Shown: positions 26,522 through 36,709, counted from the first letter of the stretch. The stretch: 64,000 nt of DNA from Parabacteroides gordonii MS-1 = DSM 23371 (GCF_000969825.1 NZ_KQ033919.1:1114005-1178004); one strand, 5' to 3'. A program made the numbers and translations. Notes: generated by a model from the letters alone, not told the origin.

Positions 26522-27808
26522 TCAATCTATCGCTCTGTCTTTCCTGCCGAACGCCGGATCTATCTTCAGGAACGCAGTCACGGCCAATGTAATCAGACAG
26601 CATCCCATCACCCACCAGAAGAAGTTGACGTACCCCAGTTGCTCCTGCAGCCATCCGGCAATCATTCCCGGAAGCATCATACCCAAGGCCATAAAGGCGG
26701 TGCAGATAGCATAATGAGCCGTTTTATGTTCTCCGTCCGAGAAATAGATCAGGTACAACATATAGGCTGTAAAACCGAATCCGTAACCGAACTGTTCGAT
26801 AAATACACATACATTAATAATCAGCAGGCTTTCAGGAAGCGCACTGCTCAGGTAAATAAAAACCAGATCGGGCAACGTGATTGCCAGCGCCATCGGCCAA
26901 AGCCATTTCTTCAATCCGCCATGCGCCGCCACTATCCCGCCGATAATACCGCCCAACGTCAGGCCGATAATACCGATCGTGCCATACACCAGTCCGATCT
27001 CGGAAGTAGTAAGTCCCAGTCCGCCCGCTTCCCGCGGATCGATCAGGAAAGGTGTCACCAGCTTAACGAGCTGCGCCTCGGGGAAACGGTAGAATAGCAT
27101 AAACAGAATAGCGACCAATGCCTGTTTCTTCCTGAAAAACGAGACAAATGTAGCAAAGAATTCCTTAAATATAGTAGAAGCCGTTACTGTCGCTGCCGCT
27201 TTATCCGATTTCGGAACGGGCAAGATGTATTTATGATACAGGCAGAGTCCGATAAACAAGCCGGCCAGGATCAGAAACGTGATCGACCAAGCGAACGGTA
27301 TTTTACCCGTACTGTTCTCCAAAGCACCTGCCAGCATGACAAGCAGGCCTTGTCCGGCAATGGTGGCGATGCGATAGAAAGTACTTCGTATCCCAACATA
27401 GAAAGCCTGATCGTGCGAGTCGAGTGCCAGCATATAAAAGCCGTCGGCCGCAATATCATGGGTGGCCGAACTGAAAGCCACCAACCAGAAGACAGCGAGG
27501 GTCACCTGAAAGAAATGATCCATCGGAATGGTAAAAGCGATACCGGCCAGTCCGGCCCCTATCAGGAATTGCATGGTTACCACCCACCAGCGTTTTGTTT
27601 TCAGTAAATCGACAAACGGACTCCAGAATGGTTTGATTACCCAGGGAAGATACAGCCAGCTGGTGTACAGGGCGATATCGGTATTACTGATACCCAACCG
27701 TTTATACATAATAACGGAGATTGTCATCACCGCTACATAAGGCAATGCCTCTGCAAAATAAAGTGTCGGGATCCAACTCCAAGGGGAAGTTCGCTTTGTC
27801 TGGTTCAT
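26522..27808 (-). CDS. murT: AmpG-like MFS transporter, probable MurNAc/muropeptide permease (MurT-like)
   Basis: 428-residue inner-membrane protein with about 12 transmembrane helices. The AmpG-type opening is WIPTLYFAEALPYVAVMTIS, followed by SWLYLPWVIKPFWSPFVD and FSSATHDIAADGFYMLALD. AmpG proteins import anhydromuropeptides. In Tannerella forsythia the gene in this position (murT) is described as a MurNAc importer. The gene order murT-murK-murQ here supports MurNAc import. Its ATG overlaps the stop of the DUF4922 gene by four bases (ATGA), so translation is coupled. Confidence 0.85.
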   Translation of the reverse strand: MNQTKRTSPWSWIPTLYFAEALPYVAVMTISVIMYKRLGISNTDIALYTSWLYLPWVIKPFWSPFVDLLKTKRWWVVTMQFLIGAGLAGIAFTIPMDHFFQVTLAVFWLVAFSSATHDIAADGFYMLALDSHDQAFYVGIRSTFYRIATIAGQGLLVMLAGALENSTGKIPFAWSITFLILAGLFIGLCLYHKYILPVPKSDKAAATVTASTIFKEFFATFVSFFRKKQALVAILFMLFYRFPEAQLVKLVTPFLIDPREAGGLGLTTSEIGLVYGTIGIIGLTLGGIIGGIVAAHGGLKKWLWPMALAITLPDLVFIYLSSALPESLLIINVCVFIEQFGYGFGFTAYMLYLIYFSDGEHKTAHYAICTAFMALGMMLPGMIAGWLQEQLGYVNFFWWVMGCCLITLAVTAFLKIDPAFGRKDRAID

Positions 27809-28749
27809 AAATAATATGATTTAGATTTACTGATTAACTGATCCATCTCCTCTGTAGAGAGGCAGGTTTCACTGATAATTTGTTGCAAGTCTCCGGCAGT
27901 CACTTTCCGGAAGTCTTTTTCCAGTGGGGTAATAAAAACGCCGGCCATTTCGACTGTTGCCGGGCTGATCAATATATTGGCATCCCCCTCGGCATAGTAG
28001 CAGGCGGGATGTAATTTCTTTCGCGGATAAATGCAGGTGAACCAGTAATTCTCTTCTTTCCAGGCCAATACATTCATCATAGGTTCATATTCATCCGGCC
28101 TGATCTCCAGTAAAGAGTAAATATGATTGAAAAGAATGGCAGAATCCTCTTTACTGCCGGAGATGATAATGAACGCCGGTTGCAGGAAATCTCTCAACGC
28201 ATATAAGCCGGCTTGTCCGAAAGAGACCATAGGCTTTTTCGGAGTTTTCCTCCAATTCGTTTCAAGCGGCAGAAAGCCTTTATTGCCTGCCTGAAAATGC
28301 ATATGGTCAGGAGCCGATGCTCCGCATTTCGGGCCATTATAAAAGACAATAAAGTCTGTCAACACCTCCGCCAACGACAGCAAATCTTTGTAACGCAAGA
28401 GTATACGCTGTTCCTGATGTGTCCGGATCGGGATTGTCAGATGCTCGCGAAAGATGGGGAATGGATTGACTATGATCTGATATTCTTCTCCAAAGTCAAT
28501 CCACTTCTGATTACCGGGACGATGTGCTTCACAAAGGAAACAGGGACGGGCAGCCAGCGATTGTTTATCGATCTTTGCAGCCGACGAACGGATACGTTCG
28601 GGATTGAACTGAAGAATGACCGGATACCCGTTCACTTCCAACCTCCGGGTCTGTACCTTTTCGAGAGCAGCATAATTCTGTCTTGCCAACTCCCAGAAAG
28701 TAAGATGCTCGCGTATTAACTCTTTAGCCTGCTGATTTATATTTTTCAT
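27805..28749 (-). CDS. DUF4922 protein, HIT-superfamily sugar-nucleotide phosphorylase-like
   Basis: 314-residue cytoplasmic protein. It has a CFLCEAHRPGNQ segment, NPFPIFREHLTIPI and the HIT-type motif DHMHFQAG, in which the His-x-His-x-Gln arrangement is partly kept. These features match DUF4922, a family related to GDP-hexose phosphorylases. Family members probably cleave or transfer nucleotide-linked sugars; the actual reaction is not established. It sits between the glycosyltransferase gene (21 bp upstream) and murT (4-bp overlap), suggesting a link to amino-sugar or envelope-sugar metabolism. Confidence 0.8.
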   Translation of the reverse strand: MKNINQQAKELIREHLTFWELARQNYAALEKVQTRRLEVNGYPVILQFNPERIRSSAAKIDKQSLAARPCFLCEAHRPGNQKWIDFGEEYQIIVNPFPIFREHLTIPIRTHQEQRILLRYKDLLSLAEVLTDFIVFYNGPKCGASAPDHMHFQAGNKGFLPLETNWRKTPKKPMVSFGQAGLYALRDFLQPAFIIISGSKEDSAILFNHIYSLLEIRPDEYEPMMNVLAWKEENYWFTCIYPRKKLHPACYYAEGDANILISPATVEMAGVFITPLEKDFRKVTAGDLQQIISETCLSTEEMDQLISKSKSYYL

Positions 28750-28770
28750 GATTTTTTATCCTTCCATACT

Positions 28771-30237
28771 TCATAAAATCATCCCACGCGCTCTTAACTC
28801 CTGTGTACGCAAGCTGTCTTTATAAGCATTGTATTCATTCATCTTGTGTATGTCGAGCGATGCATCCGTATTATCTTCCCAACGCCGGCAAAGATACAGG
28901 ACATCATAAATACGGCCGATCCGGTAAGTACGTGATATAGCCAGACCGATCGCGTAATCTTCACCATAACTCACGTTCGGCATCTTTATTTCGCGGAGTA
29001 TCTGAGTATAAAAAGCCCTTGGTGCTCCCAGCCCATTGATACGCAGCGCATTATGACGTCCGTTTTCCGGTGTCCATTCCCGGTGGTCGATAATACCCGG
29101 TGGTATTTCATTCAGGTCGAAGTCAGTCATTTTATAGGTTCCGATTACCATTGCGCATCTTTCTGCATAGAACGTATCGACAATCTTCTGCAATGTATCC
29201 GGCCCGCTATATACGTCGTCGCTGTCGAGTTGCACACTGAACTTACCGCATAACGGATGAGCGGCAGCTAAATTCCAGCATCCACCTATTCCCAGGTCGT
29301 CACGTTCAGGAATCAGATGAATCAACCGGTCGTCGGAAGCATAACGACGGATCATCTCAGTGGTTCCGTCCGTAGAATGATTATCTACAATGATCAGATT
29401 GAACTTAAACGAAGCCTGTTGCATAAACACGGAACGAATGGCATCTTCGATGGTTCGTACCCGGTTGCGGACAGGGATAATCACAGTGGCTTCATATTTG
29501 AAGCCTCTCGATTTAAACTTCACGGCCTGGATTCTCTTTTTCAGATATTCTTTGCTATATCTCAGGGAAGAAGTAAACGCAGCTTCCATTTCCAACTGAA
29601 CATCGCGGTTTTTGGGATTTACATAATCAAACTGCTTTTCTCCGCTTTTACGGTTATCTTCTTCCTGGAACGTATACAGATACTCTCTGATATGAATAAT
29701 TCCCTCCAGCATACCAGCACAATAAAGACGAAAGCGATACAGACCGGCATATTTTAGCCCGGGAGTCTTACTGCAAAGCTGCTCCAGATAGGTGCCTAAT
29801 ACATCATATTTAATCATCAACAATGGCCCGAAGTCAAAATCATCCCGCACACTCCCTGATTGATAATCATTCAGCGGATGATTCTTTTTAGTTCCGTTTG
29901 CTATTTCATAATAATCGGCATAAACAATCCGGTTGTATTTACATTCCCGAAGAACCGCATCCATCCGTTCCAATGCATATTGTCCAAACCGGATCAGGCC
30001 GGGACGCAGATAAAGCAATATATTTTTTCCTTCTGCACGTTCATAAACAGAACGCAAGGTTTGTGTACTGGTCAGTGTATCGACGGGAAGGATCTCACAG
30101 CCGGGATACGACTTGGCTTCGGGGTTGGAAGTCATCAGGTAAATCTTATCGACCATACCTGTTTTATTCAATTCCTCCACAACAGGAGCGATCTGTTCTG
30201 GGGAGATATAAGGTAAAAAGCAATTAATCGGTTCCAT
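28771..30237 (-). CDS. Family 2 glycosyltransferase with a long N-terminal extension
   Basis: 488-residue cytoplasmic or membrane-associated protein. The C-terminal half (about 245-480) is a GT-A glycosyltransferase: [40 protein letters not shown] and the metal-binding QLDSDDVY. The N-terminal 240 residues ([20 protein letters not shown] onward) look like a second nucleotide-sugar-type fold without a clear motif. Donor and acceptor are unknown. It is the first gene of the cluster with DUF4922 and murTKQ. A terminator for the preceding transcript lies about 40 bp upstream, so a promoter probably sits in 30238-30277, although none was clear. Confidence 0.85.
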   Translation of the reverse strand: MEPINCFLPYISPEQIAPVVEELNKTGMVDKIYLMTSNPEAKSYPGCEILPVDTLTSTQTLRSVYERAEGKNILLYLRPGLIRFGQYALERMDAVLRECKYNRIVYADYYEIANGTKKNHPLNDYQSGSVRDDFDFGPLLMIKYDVLGTYLEQLCSKTPGLKYAGLYRFRLYCAGMLEGIIHIREYLYTFQEEDNRKSGEKQFDYVNPKNRDVQLEMEAAFTSSLRYSKEYLKKRIQAVKFKSRGFKYEATVIIPVRNRVRTIEDAIRSVFMQQASFKFNLIIVDNHSTDGTTEMIRRYASDDRLIHLIPERDDLGIGGCWNLAAAHPLCGKFSVQLDSDDVYSGPDTLQKIVDTFYAERCAMVIGTYKMTDFDLNEIPPGIIDHREWTPENGRHNALRINGLGAPRAFYTQILREIKMPNVSYGEDYAIGLAISRTYRIGRIYDVLYLCRRWEDNTDASLDIHKMNEYNAYKDSLRTQELRARGMIL

Positions 30238-30277
30238 ATAGTAATAAGCTTATCGTTATCGAGGTGTAAACATAAAC

Positions 30278-30309
30278 AAAAAAGGCCGCTTTTCAAACGA
30301 AAAGCAGCC
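30278..30309 (-). terminator. Rho-independent terminator of the coiled-coil gene
   Basis: Minus-strand stem GGCTGCTTTTC (30299-30309) with GAAAAGCGGCC (30284-30294) and loop GTTT, followed by six T. Confidence 0.85.
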
Positions 30310-30335
30310 CTATTACTTTCTTTCAAAAGATATAT

Positions 30336-31535
30336 TTATTCCCAATCCCAGTCGTCTGCCCCTAAAAAGCTGTCACCACGGCTCTGCTTATACTGTTGCA
30401 GGAACGACTTCAGGCCTGACACGGAAGATACGGCAGAAACATATTCTTCGATGCCTTTCATATCCTTCTTATGACGGGTAAACAACATATTCATCTGAAT
30501 AGGCAGGTCTTTCCAGGCAAAATTGCGCAATTGTGTGTACGGGCCTTCCACACCGGAAAGAGGAGCTTCTTTGATGATTTCCAACTCTTCGTTAAGATAT
30601 GTCAGCAAGAATCGCAGTTTCCCGTTGTATGCAGCCAGCTCTTTCTCTTCTTCCGGCGCTTCCTGTGCAGCTTCTTCAATCCATTCGATCTGCAGGATCA
30701 GGATTTCAGCCAGGTCTTTTTGAGCACCGGCAACAGCCAGTTCTTTCATACGTTCCGCCTTTTGGGCGATAAAAGTATCCTCTTCTTCCTTCCCTTTATA
30801 GAGTTCGTCCATCAGGTTCGAATAGACTTTCTGCATAGCTTCTATGGTTTGTACCATTTCCAACTGTTCGACCAGCATTCGTCTGGATATCTTCGCCGAC
30901 TCTGCCCCCTTTGCTTTCCGGCTGGCACGTTTCGGTTTTTCACCGGCAGCGACAGCAATCGCTTTTTGTGCCTGCGCCTCGATATAATCAGAGATAGCCG
31001 ACAGCAACTCGTCTTCCGTCTGTGCAGTCTTCATCGCTTTATTAGGCTTTATGCCGTAACGATTCACGAATAAGCTCATAGTATCTTCTACGGCTTCCTG
31101 ATCGAGTTCCTCGCGGCTCATGCCGAGAGCCAGTTCGTCGTACTTATACTTCAGCTCCAGAAGATGTTTCCGTTGTTCGGCGGTGGTCACAAAATCCTCC
31201 ACGCCCTGGCTTTCTTCTGCAAAAAGGTCAAGAAATATGTCTTTCTCCCCGACACTCATTTCGTCGCTTTCATACGATTCGTCCAGATAAACAAGGAACT
31301 TATATTTCAATGCGGTTTCTTTTTCAAATACAGGTTTGGCATTCCGTTCAAAGAAATCCCGGATACGTTCTTCCTTCTCAGGCATCAGGCTGATCTCTTC
31401 TTTCAGGCTGGTGATCTTCTTCTTTAAACGATTAAGTTCTGATTGTGCACTAAGTTGTTCTTTTCTGTCGGATGAACGACGGGATGAATCGTTCCTTCCT
31501 GTTCTGCCCTCATGAGGGCGTCGCTGTTTTGTCAT
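30336..31535 (-). CDS. Charged coiled-coil protein of unknown function
   Basis: 399-residue soluble protein without signal peptide or membrane segment. The N-terminal 35 residues are very basic and Arg-rich (RRPHEGRTGRNDSSRRSSDR). The rest is strongly helical and charged, with coiled-coil stretches (LNRLKKKITSLKEEISLMPE and LEMVQTIEAMQKVYSNLM) and an acidic aromatic end (DDWDWE). I do not recognise a family; some Bacteroidota homologues may carry a J-domain-associated label, but no HPD motif is present. It is flanked by terminators on both sides and so is a single-gene transcript. Confidence 0.8.
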   Translation of the reverse strand: MTKQRRPHEGRTGRNDSSRRSSDRKEQLSAQSELNRLKKKITSLKEEISLMPEKEERIRDFFERNAKPVFEKETALKYKFLVYLDESYESDEMSVGEKDIFLDLFAEESQGVEDFVTTAEQRKHLLELKYKYDELALGMSREELDQEAVEDTMSLFVNRYGIKPNKAMKTAQTEDELLSAISDYIEAQAQKAIAVAAGEKPKRASRKAKGAESAKISRRMLVEQLEMVQTIEAMQKVYSNLMDELYKGKEEEDTFIAQKAERMKELAVAGAQKDLAEILILQIEWIEEAAQEAPEEEKELAAYNGKLRFLLTYLNEELEIIKEAPLSGVEGPYTQLRNFAWKDLPIQMNMLFTRHKKDMKGIEEYVSAVSSVSGLKSFLQQYKQSRGDSFLGADDWDWE

Positions 31536-31593
31536 TTTATATGGATTTTATTATATGAGTTTCTGTTTTTCGTATCTTGATTCGTGCACATTG

Positions 31594-31633
31594 AAAAAAA
31601 GAACTGCGTAGTTCTCTACAGAAAACTACGCAG
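31594..31633 (-). terminator. Rho-independent terminator of mutA-mutB
   Basis: Perfect ten-pair stem CTGCGTAGTT (31604-31613) with AACTACGCAG (31624-31633), followed on the minus strand by seven T. It lies about 30 bp after the mutB stop. Confidence 0.9.
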
Positions 31634-31660
31634 CGCCTATCTGTAAATTGTTTGGTTCTA

Positions 31661-33808
31661 TTATTCTCCCAACAGGATTTCAAGGATCTGGACAGCAGCT
31701 TTAGCTACTGAAGTACCCGGGCCGAAGATAGCTGCAACACCTGCTTTATACAGGAAGTCGTAGTCCTGTGCAGGAATTACACCACCGGCGATAACGATAA
31801 TGTCTTCGCGGCCTAACTTCTTCAGTTCTTCGATAACTTGCGGTACCAATGTCTTATGTCCGGCAGCCAAAGAAGAAACACCCATTACGTGAACGTCGTT
31901 TTCAACAGCCTGGCGGGCAGCTTCTGCCGGAGTCTGGAACAACGGCCCCATATCCACGTCGAAACCACAGTCGGCATAACCGGTAGCTACAACCTTAGCA
32001 CCACGGTCGTGTCCGTCCTGACCCATCTTAGCGATCATGATACGCGGCTGGCGACCTTCTTTCTTAGCAAACTTTTCTGTCAGCTCGCAAGCTTTTACGA
32101 AGTCTGCGTCTTTCTTTGTTTCTGATGAGTACACGCCTGAAATAGTTCTGATGATTGCTTTATAACGTCCTACAACAACTTCGCAGGCATCCGAGATTTC
32201 TCCCAGTGATGCACGCAAGCCGGCAGCCTTAACAGCCAGTTCCAGCAAGTTGCCTTTCTTAGTTTTCACACATTCGGTGATGTCTGCCAATGCTTTCTGA
32301 ACAGCTGCTTCATCGCGGTTTTCACGCAACACCTTCAAATTGGCAATCTGTTCGTTACGTACGGCAGTATTGTCGATTTCAAGGATATCGATCGGATCTT
32401 CTTTCGGCAGACGGTATTTGTTAACACCAACGATTGTCTGAACACCTGAGTCGATACGAGCCTGAGTACGAGCAGCCGCTTCTTCGATACGCATCTTCGG
32501 AAGACCTGTTTCGATCGCTTTTGCCATACCGCCCATGCTTTCGATTTCCTGGATCAAAGCCCAACCTTTGTGTACCAGTTCGTTTGTCAAAGATTCTACA
32601 TAGTAAGAACCGGCCCACGGGTCGATTTCCTTACAGATCTTTGTTTCTTCCTGGATATAAATCTGTGTATTACGGGCGATACGTGCAGAGAAGTCTGTCG
32701 GCAATGCGATAGCTTCGTCCAACGCATTGGTGTGCAAAGACTGAGTGTGTCCCAGTGCAGCAGCCATCGCCTCGATACAAGTACGGCCTACGTTGTTGAA
32801 CGGATCCTGTTCAGTCAACGACCATCCTGAAGTCTGGCAGTGAGTACGCAGCGCCAAAGATTTCGGGTTCTTGGCACCGAAACTCTTCACGATCTTCGCC
32901 CACAACATACGTGCGGCACGCATCTTGGCGATTTCCATGAAGTGGTTCACACCGATAGCCCAGAAGAAGGACAGACGCGGTGCGAATGCATCCACATCGA
33001 TACCAGCGTTAACACCGGCACGAAGATATTCCATACCGTCGCACAGGGTATAAGCCATTTCAATATCTGCTGTCGCACCGGCTTCCTGCATGTGGTAACC
33101 GGAAATAGAGATAGAGTTGAACTTAGGCATCTTCTGTGATGTATATTCGAAGATATCAGCGATAATCTTCATTGAGAATTCAGGCGGATAGATATACGTA
33201 TTACGCACCATGAATTCTTTCAGGATATCGTTCTGGATCGTACCGGCCATTTCTTCCAACTTAGCGCCTTGTTCCAGACCTGCGTTGATGTAGAATGCCA
33301 ATACCGGAAGAACACCACCGTTCATAGTCATGGAAACAGACATTTTGTTCAAAGGAATACCAGCGAACAATACTTTCATGTTTTCCAGCGAACAGATAGA
33401 TACACCGGCTTTACCAACGTCACCAACAACACGTTCGTTGTCGGCATCGTATCCGCGGTGTGTCGGAAGGTCGAATGCAACAGACAGACCTTTCTGACCG
33501 GAAGCCAGGTTACGGCGGTAGAATGCATTTGATTCTTCTGCGGTAGAGAAACCGGCATACTGACGGATTGTCCAGGGACGCATAGCGTACATACCGCTAT
33601 ACGGGCCACGCAGATAAGGAGGCAGACCGGATGCATAGTGCAGATGCTCCATACCTTCCAGGTCTTCTTTTGTATATACTGGTTTCACCTCGATGTGCTC
33701 GGGTGTTTTCCAATTGGCTTCGATGCCATTGGCCTTTGCCCATTCGGCAGCATTGGTAGCTGCAAAACCGGCATTCTTTATATCTATATTCTTAAAATTT
33801 GGTCTCAT
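31661..33808 (-). CDS. mutB: Methylmalonyl-CoA mutase, large catalytic subunit
   Basis: Adenosylcobalamin-dependent mutase that interconverts succinyl-CoA and (R)-methylmalonyl-CoA, the route to propionate in these anaerobes. The 715-residue product has the TIM-barrel substrate domain ([52 protein letters not shown]) and a C-terminal B12-binding domain (about 590-715). [20 protein letters not shown] in that domain contains the DxHxxG motif whose His replaces the lower ligand of cobalamin. It starts 12 bp after the small-subunit stop and ends at a strong terminator. Confidence 0.97.
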   Translation of the reverse strand: MRPNFKNIDIKNAGFAATNAAEWAKANGIEANWKTPEHIEVKPVYTKEDLEGMEHLHYASGLPPYLRGPYSGMYAMRPWTIRQYAGFSTAEESNAFYRRNLASGQKGLSVAFDLPTHRGYDADNERVVGDVGKAGVSICSLENMKVLFAGIPLNKMSVSMTMNGGVLPVLAFYINAGLEQGAKLEEMAGTIQNDILKEFMVRNTYIYPPEFSMKIIADIFEYTSQKMPKFNSISISGYHMQEAGATADIEMAYTLCDGMEYLRAGVNAGIDVDAFAPRLSFFWAIGVNHFMEIAKMRAARMLWAKIVKSFGAKNPKSLALRTHCQTSGWSLTEQDPFNNVGRTCIEAMAAALGHTQSLHTNALDEAIALPTDFSARIARNTQIYIQEETKICKEIDPWAGSYYVESLTNELVHKGWALIQEIESMGGMAKAIETGLPKMRIEEAAARTQARIDSGVQTIVGVNKYRLPKEDPIDILEIDNTAVRNEQIANLKVLRENRDEAAVQKALADITECVKTKKGNLLELAVKAAGLRASLGEISDACEVVVGRYKAIIRTISGVYSSETKKDADFVKACELTEKFAKKEGRQPRIMIAKMGQDGHDRGAKVVATGYADCGFDVDMGPLFQTPAEAARQAVENDVHVMGVSSLAAGHKTLVPQVIEELKKLGREDIIVIAGGVIPAQDYDFLYKAGVAAIFGPGTSVAKAAVQILEILLGE

Positions 33809-33820
33809 AATTGTTTCTAC

Positions 33821-35683
33821 TTAAGCGATTCCTAATTTTGCGTTGAAAGCCTTCAATGTTTCAAGCACGTTGCTCTTTACATTGATAAACTGATCGATAC
33901 CCTGAGCTTTCAGGTCTTCCATACATTCAGGAGCACCAGCTACAACGAATTCGGCACGTCCGGCCAAAGCCTTATAAGCAGCAGGAGCATATTCTGCATA
34001 TTCGTCATCACTAGAACAAAGAACAACGATTTGAGCACCGGCTTTCATCGCTGCCTCAACACCAGCTTCAACAGTTTCGAAACCTAAGTTATCAATTACC
34101 TTATATCCTGCACAAGCAAAGAAGTTACTTGAGAACTGTGAACGGGCAATACGCATAGACAAGTTACCGATAGTCAACATAAAGACATTCGGAGTCTTGC
34201 CGCTCTTTTCTGTTGCCAGGCGCAATGCTTCGAATTCAGATGCACCACGAGAGAAATCAAGAGGAGTAACCGTTGCTTCACCGCAAGAATGACCACCACC
34301 GCAGCAGCAGGAAGCAGCTTCTTTAATCTTTCCGGCAGCCACTTCTGTGAAGTTCGGGAACTGGTTAGAACCCAGCAGGATTTCACGACGGGTAGCAACC
34401 GCTTTCTTACGGGCTGTATTGGAAGCGTTCACTGCATTCTGGATATTTCCGTTAGCAACTTCAGCTGCGAAACCGCCTTTGTCTTCTACTTCCAGGAACA
34501 GGTTCCAGGCAACTTCAGCCAATGAGTTAGTCAGCACTTCCACATAATAAGAACCGGCAGAAGGGTCGACCACCTTATCCAAGTGACATTCTTCTTTCAG
34601 CAACAACTGCTGGTTGCGTGCGATACGTTCAGAGAAATCGTCCGGAGTCTGATAAGTCTTATCGAAAGGACGAACAGTGATAGAGTCTACCCCTGCCAGA
34701 GCTGCAGACATCGCTTCAGTCTGAGAACGCAACAGGTTTACGTGAGCATCGTAAATAGTCATGTTCCATTCGGAAGTCTGGGCGTGTGCGTTCATCTTGC
34801 AAGCACAGTTGCATTCAGGATTGTAAGCTGCAACGATTTCAGCCCACAACCAACGGGCAGCACGGAATTTTGCAATTTCCATGAAGTAGTTAGAGCTGAT
34901 ACCCAGGTTGAATTTAATTTTCTTGGCAACTTCGTCAGCGCTGAAACCGGCTTCGGTCAGCTTAGCCATCAGTTCGTTCCCCCATGCCAATGCATAACCC
35001 AGTTCCTGAGTGATATAAGCACCTGCATTATTAAAATAGAAAGCATTAACAGCTAAAACTCTGTAACCCGGCAGTGCCTGACCTGCTTTGAGCACAGCAG
35101 ATGCAGCTTCTACCCAGTTTTCATTTTCTTTACCTTTTACCAACGGCTTCTTGAACGGGTCGAAGTTTACAGAACCGAAACATTTGTTCAGATCCACGTC
35201 TTTTCCCTTCAGGATATATTCCAGGATACCGATCAGTTTTTCAGCCTTGCAGTTGCAAGTGTTGAAGTTCAGTTCAGTAGCTTCCGGACAAATACCGTTT
35301 AATAATGTTGCAATATTTTCGGCATTCACTTCATCACCTTTGATGATGAAACCGAGAGAAGTAACACCTTTAGTCAGCAAATCAAGAGCTTTTTCGTTAG
35401 CTTCCTTAAAGCAAGTTACTTCGATGTTCTGGCGTACCTTCCAATCGTTATCCTTCTTTGTTCCGCGAACATAAGGGAATTCACCGGGAAGAGACTCTGT
35501 AGTCTTCAAACCTTCGATGTCTTCTGCACGATAGAAAGGATTTACATTAAATCCTTCGCCTGTCTTCCAGACAAGCTTTTTCTCAAACGGAGCACCTTTC
35601 AGGTCAGCCGTGATCTTCGCCATCCACTCTTCAGTAGTGACCGGAGCGAATTCTGAGAAAAGTTTTTCTTTTAGTTCTGCCAT
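33821..35683 (-). CDS. mutA: Methylmalonyl-CoA mutase, small subunit
   Basis: 620-residue structural subunit of the heterodimeric mutase. It follows the catalytic subunit fold (YVRGTKKDNDWKVRQNIEV, AHAQTSEWNMTIYDAHVNLL), but the C-terminal B12-like domain lacks DxHxxG, as expected for the non-catalytic chain. An unusual cysteine-rich linker, SCCCGGGHSCGE, lies near residue 460, before the B12-like domain. It is first of the mutA-mutB operon, with a consensus -7 element about 65 bp upstream. Adenosylcobalamin needed by the complex depends on genes such as those at 59.3-63.8 kb. Confidence 0.95.
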   Translation of the reverse strand: MAELKEKLFSEFAPVTTEEWMAKITADLKGAPFEKKLVWKTGEGFNVNPFYRAEDIEGLKTTESLPGEFPYVRGTKKDNDWKVRQNIEVTCFKEANEKALDLLTKGVTSLGFIIKGDEVNAENIATLLNGICPEATELNFNTCNCKAEKLIGILEYILKGKDVDLNKCFGSVNFDPFKKPLVKGKENENWVEAASAVLKAGQALPGYRVLAVNAFYFNNAGAYITQELGYALAWGNELMAKLTEAGFSADEVAKKIKFNLGISSNYFMEIAKFRAARWLWAEIVAAYNPECNCACKMNAHAQTSEWNMTIYDAHVNLLRSQTEAMSAALAGVDSITVRPFDKTYQTPDDFSERIARNQQLLLKEECHLDKVVDPSAGSYYVEVLTNSLAEVAWNLFLEVEDKGGFAAEVANGNIQNAVNASNTARKKAVATRREILLGSNQFPNFTEVAAGKIKEAASCCCGGGHSCGEATVTPLDFSRGASEFEALRLATEKSGKTPNVFMLTIGNLSMRIARSQFSSNFFACAGYKVIDNLGFETVEAGVEAAMKAGAQIVVLCSSDDEYAEYAPAAYKALAGRAEFVVAGAPECMEDLKAQGIDQFINVKSNVLETLKAFNAKLGIA

Positions 35684-35748
35684 AATATTAGTTATTTTAA
35701 TACTGGTATTAGTAATTGTTCAATAGTATATTGTTCAATAACAGGGGG

Positions 35749-35756
35749 CAAAGGTA
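35749..35756 (-). promoter_or_regulatory. -7 element of mutA-mutB
   Basis: TACCTTTG on the minus strand fits TAnnTTTG; leader about 59 nt. No clear -33 element was found. Confidence 0.5.
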
Positions 35757-35958
35757 GAATAAATAAACAGGAAGAGCAATGAAATATAAGCGAAAATGCG
35801 CTTAGTTTTAACGCCTTTTAGTGGTACAAAGACAATTATGGTGTCATTATGACAAGGAGATGTAAAAAACTTTGCATTTTTTTCCGTTCCGGAGAACACC
35901 GAAACAAAATAATAACTAGCTTTGCATCGTCAAACAATGAAAACTATGACAAGCAACG

Positions 35959-36029
35959 GTGCATTCGTCTAGTGGCCTAGGACGCCGCCCTCTCACGGCG
36001 GAAACTCGGGTTCGATCCCCGGACGCACT
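35959..36029 (+). tRNA. tRNA-Glu (anticodon CUC)
   Basis: Cloverleaf with acceptor strands GTGCATT and GACGCAC (one mismatch), anticodon stem CCGCC/GGCGG around loop CTCTCAC (anticodon CTC at 35992-35994) and T-arm CGGGTTCGATCCCCG. The CCA end is not encoded. It is followed by a terminator. Confidence 0.95.
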
Positions 36030-36045
36030 ACTCAATGAATCTTCA

Positions 36046-36083
36046 ACAGCTGTAATTTTATAAATTGCAGCTGTTTTTTTATT
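36046..36083 (+). terminator. Terminator after tRNA-Glu
   Basis: Stem ACAGCTGTAA with TTGCAGCTGT followed by seven T, 17 bp after the tRNA. Confidence 0.85.
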
Positions 36084-36145
36084 GATAGTAACGCTATTTA
36101 GAATAGAGAAAGTCAGAAAGAAGAAAAAAATTTGAACATAAATAA

Positions 36146-36171
36146 TTTTAATTGTTGACCAACAATTAAAA
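36146..36171. repeat. Perfect 11-bp palindrome upstream of the invertible segment
   Basis: TTTTAATTGTT (36146-36156) and AACAATTAAAA (36161-36171) separated by four bases. It could be an operator or a minor hairpin. Confidence 0.5.
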
Positions 36172-36221
36172 CACAAGGTGATTACGTTTTAATATTCTTT
36201 TTTTATGGAGAGGAATTGCCA

Positions 36222-36494
36222 TAGTTCACTAAAAACTGTGTCAAGATTGCGCAAAGATATATAAAAATTTTGATTATCATACAAACTGGCAATTAAAATT
36301 CATAGCGTGTGAGTAATAATTGAGCAAACATGACCTTATTTGTTCAATTATTTCATACTTAGAGGGTACCAAAGGGAGTTCTTTTAGCTATTGTCTATCT
36401 CCCGATTTTCTATTTAACTTATCTGTGGTTAATAATATACGATTGTTTACAAGCTTTGATTTTCCGTCTTTTCACCGTAGTTTTTAGTGAACTA
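36222..36494. promoter_or_regulatory. Candidate invertible promoter (inverton) upstream of the surface locus
   Basis: Two perfect 16-bp inverted repeats, TAGTTCACTAAAAACT (36222-36237) and its reverse complement (36479-36494), enclose 241 bp without a gene. Inside, a Bacteroidota promoter points left on the minus strand: -7 TATCTTTG (36252-36259) and -33 TTTG (36282-36285), with a 22-base spacer. In this orientation it faces away from the HU-HIG/fimbrillin locus at 36710; inversion would aim it at that locus. The repeat contains AGTT/AACT half-sites of the kind tyrosine recombinases use. A second hairpin (36315-36328 with 36339-36352, one mismatch) lies near its centre. No recombinase gene is in the window. 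Confidence 0.6.
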
Positions 36495-36709
36495 AGTCAT
36501 TTTATCTATGCAATGTTCAAGCACTAGGGCACACGTGGTTACGTTTTACGTCAGACCATCCTGCAAGCAAAAAGGGGAAAGAATACGGCTGTTTTATCCC
36601 TGTTTTTCTACTCGGGAGCTACTGATATAAATTTAGTATCCTTCGAATTCCCGGCTAATTTGTAAACCGATAATATAAACAGATATCAGCAACTAAAAAA
36701 CAGACAGTT
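36495..36709. other. 5' region between the candidate inverton and the HU-HIG gene
   Basis: No gene and no good TAnnTTTG promoter toward the right were found here. If the inverton drives the locus, this stretch would be a leader of about 215-240 nt. Confidence 0.4.

Noticed and set aside
35916..36176. 86-codon minus-strand frame over the tRNA gene
   Set aside because: It is antisense to tRNA-Glu and its terminator.
35959..36494. Possible integration of a mobile element at the tRNA-Glu gene
   Set aside because: No repeat of the tRNA 3' end was found downstream and no integrase gene is present in the window.
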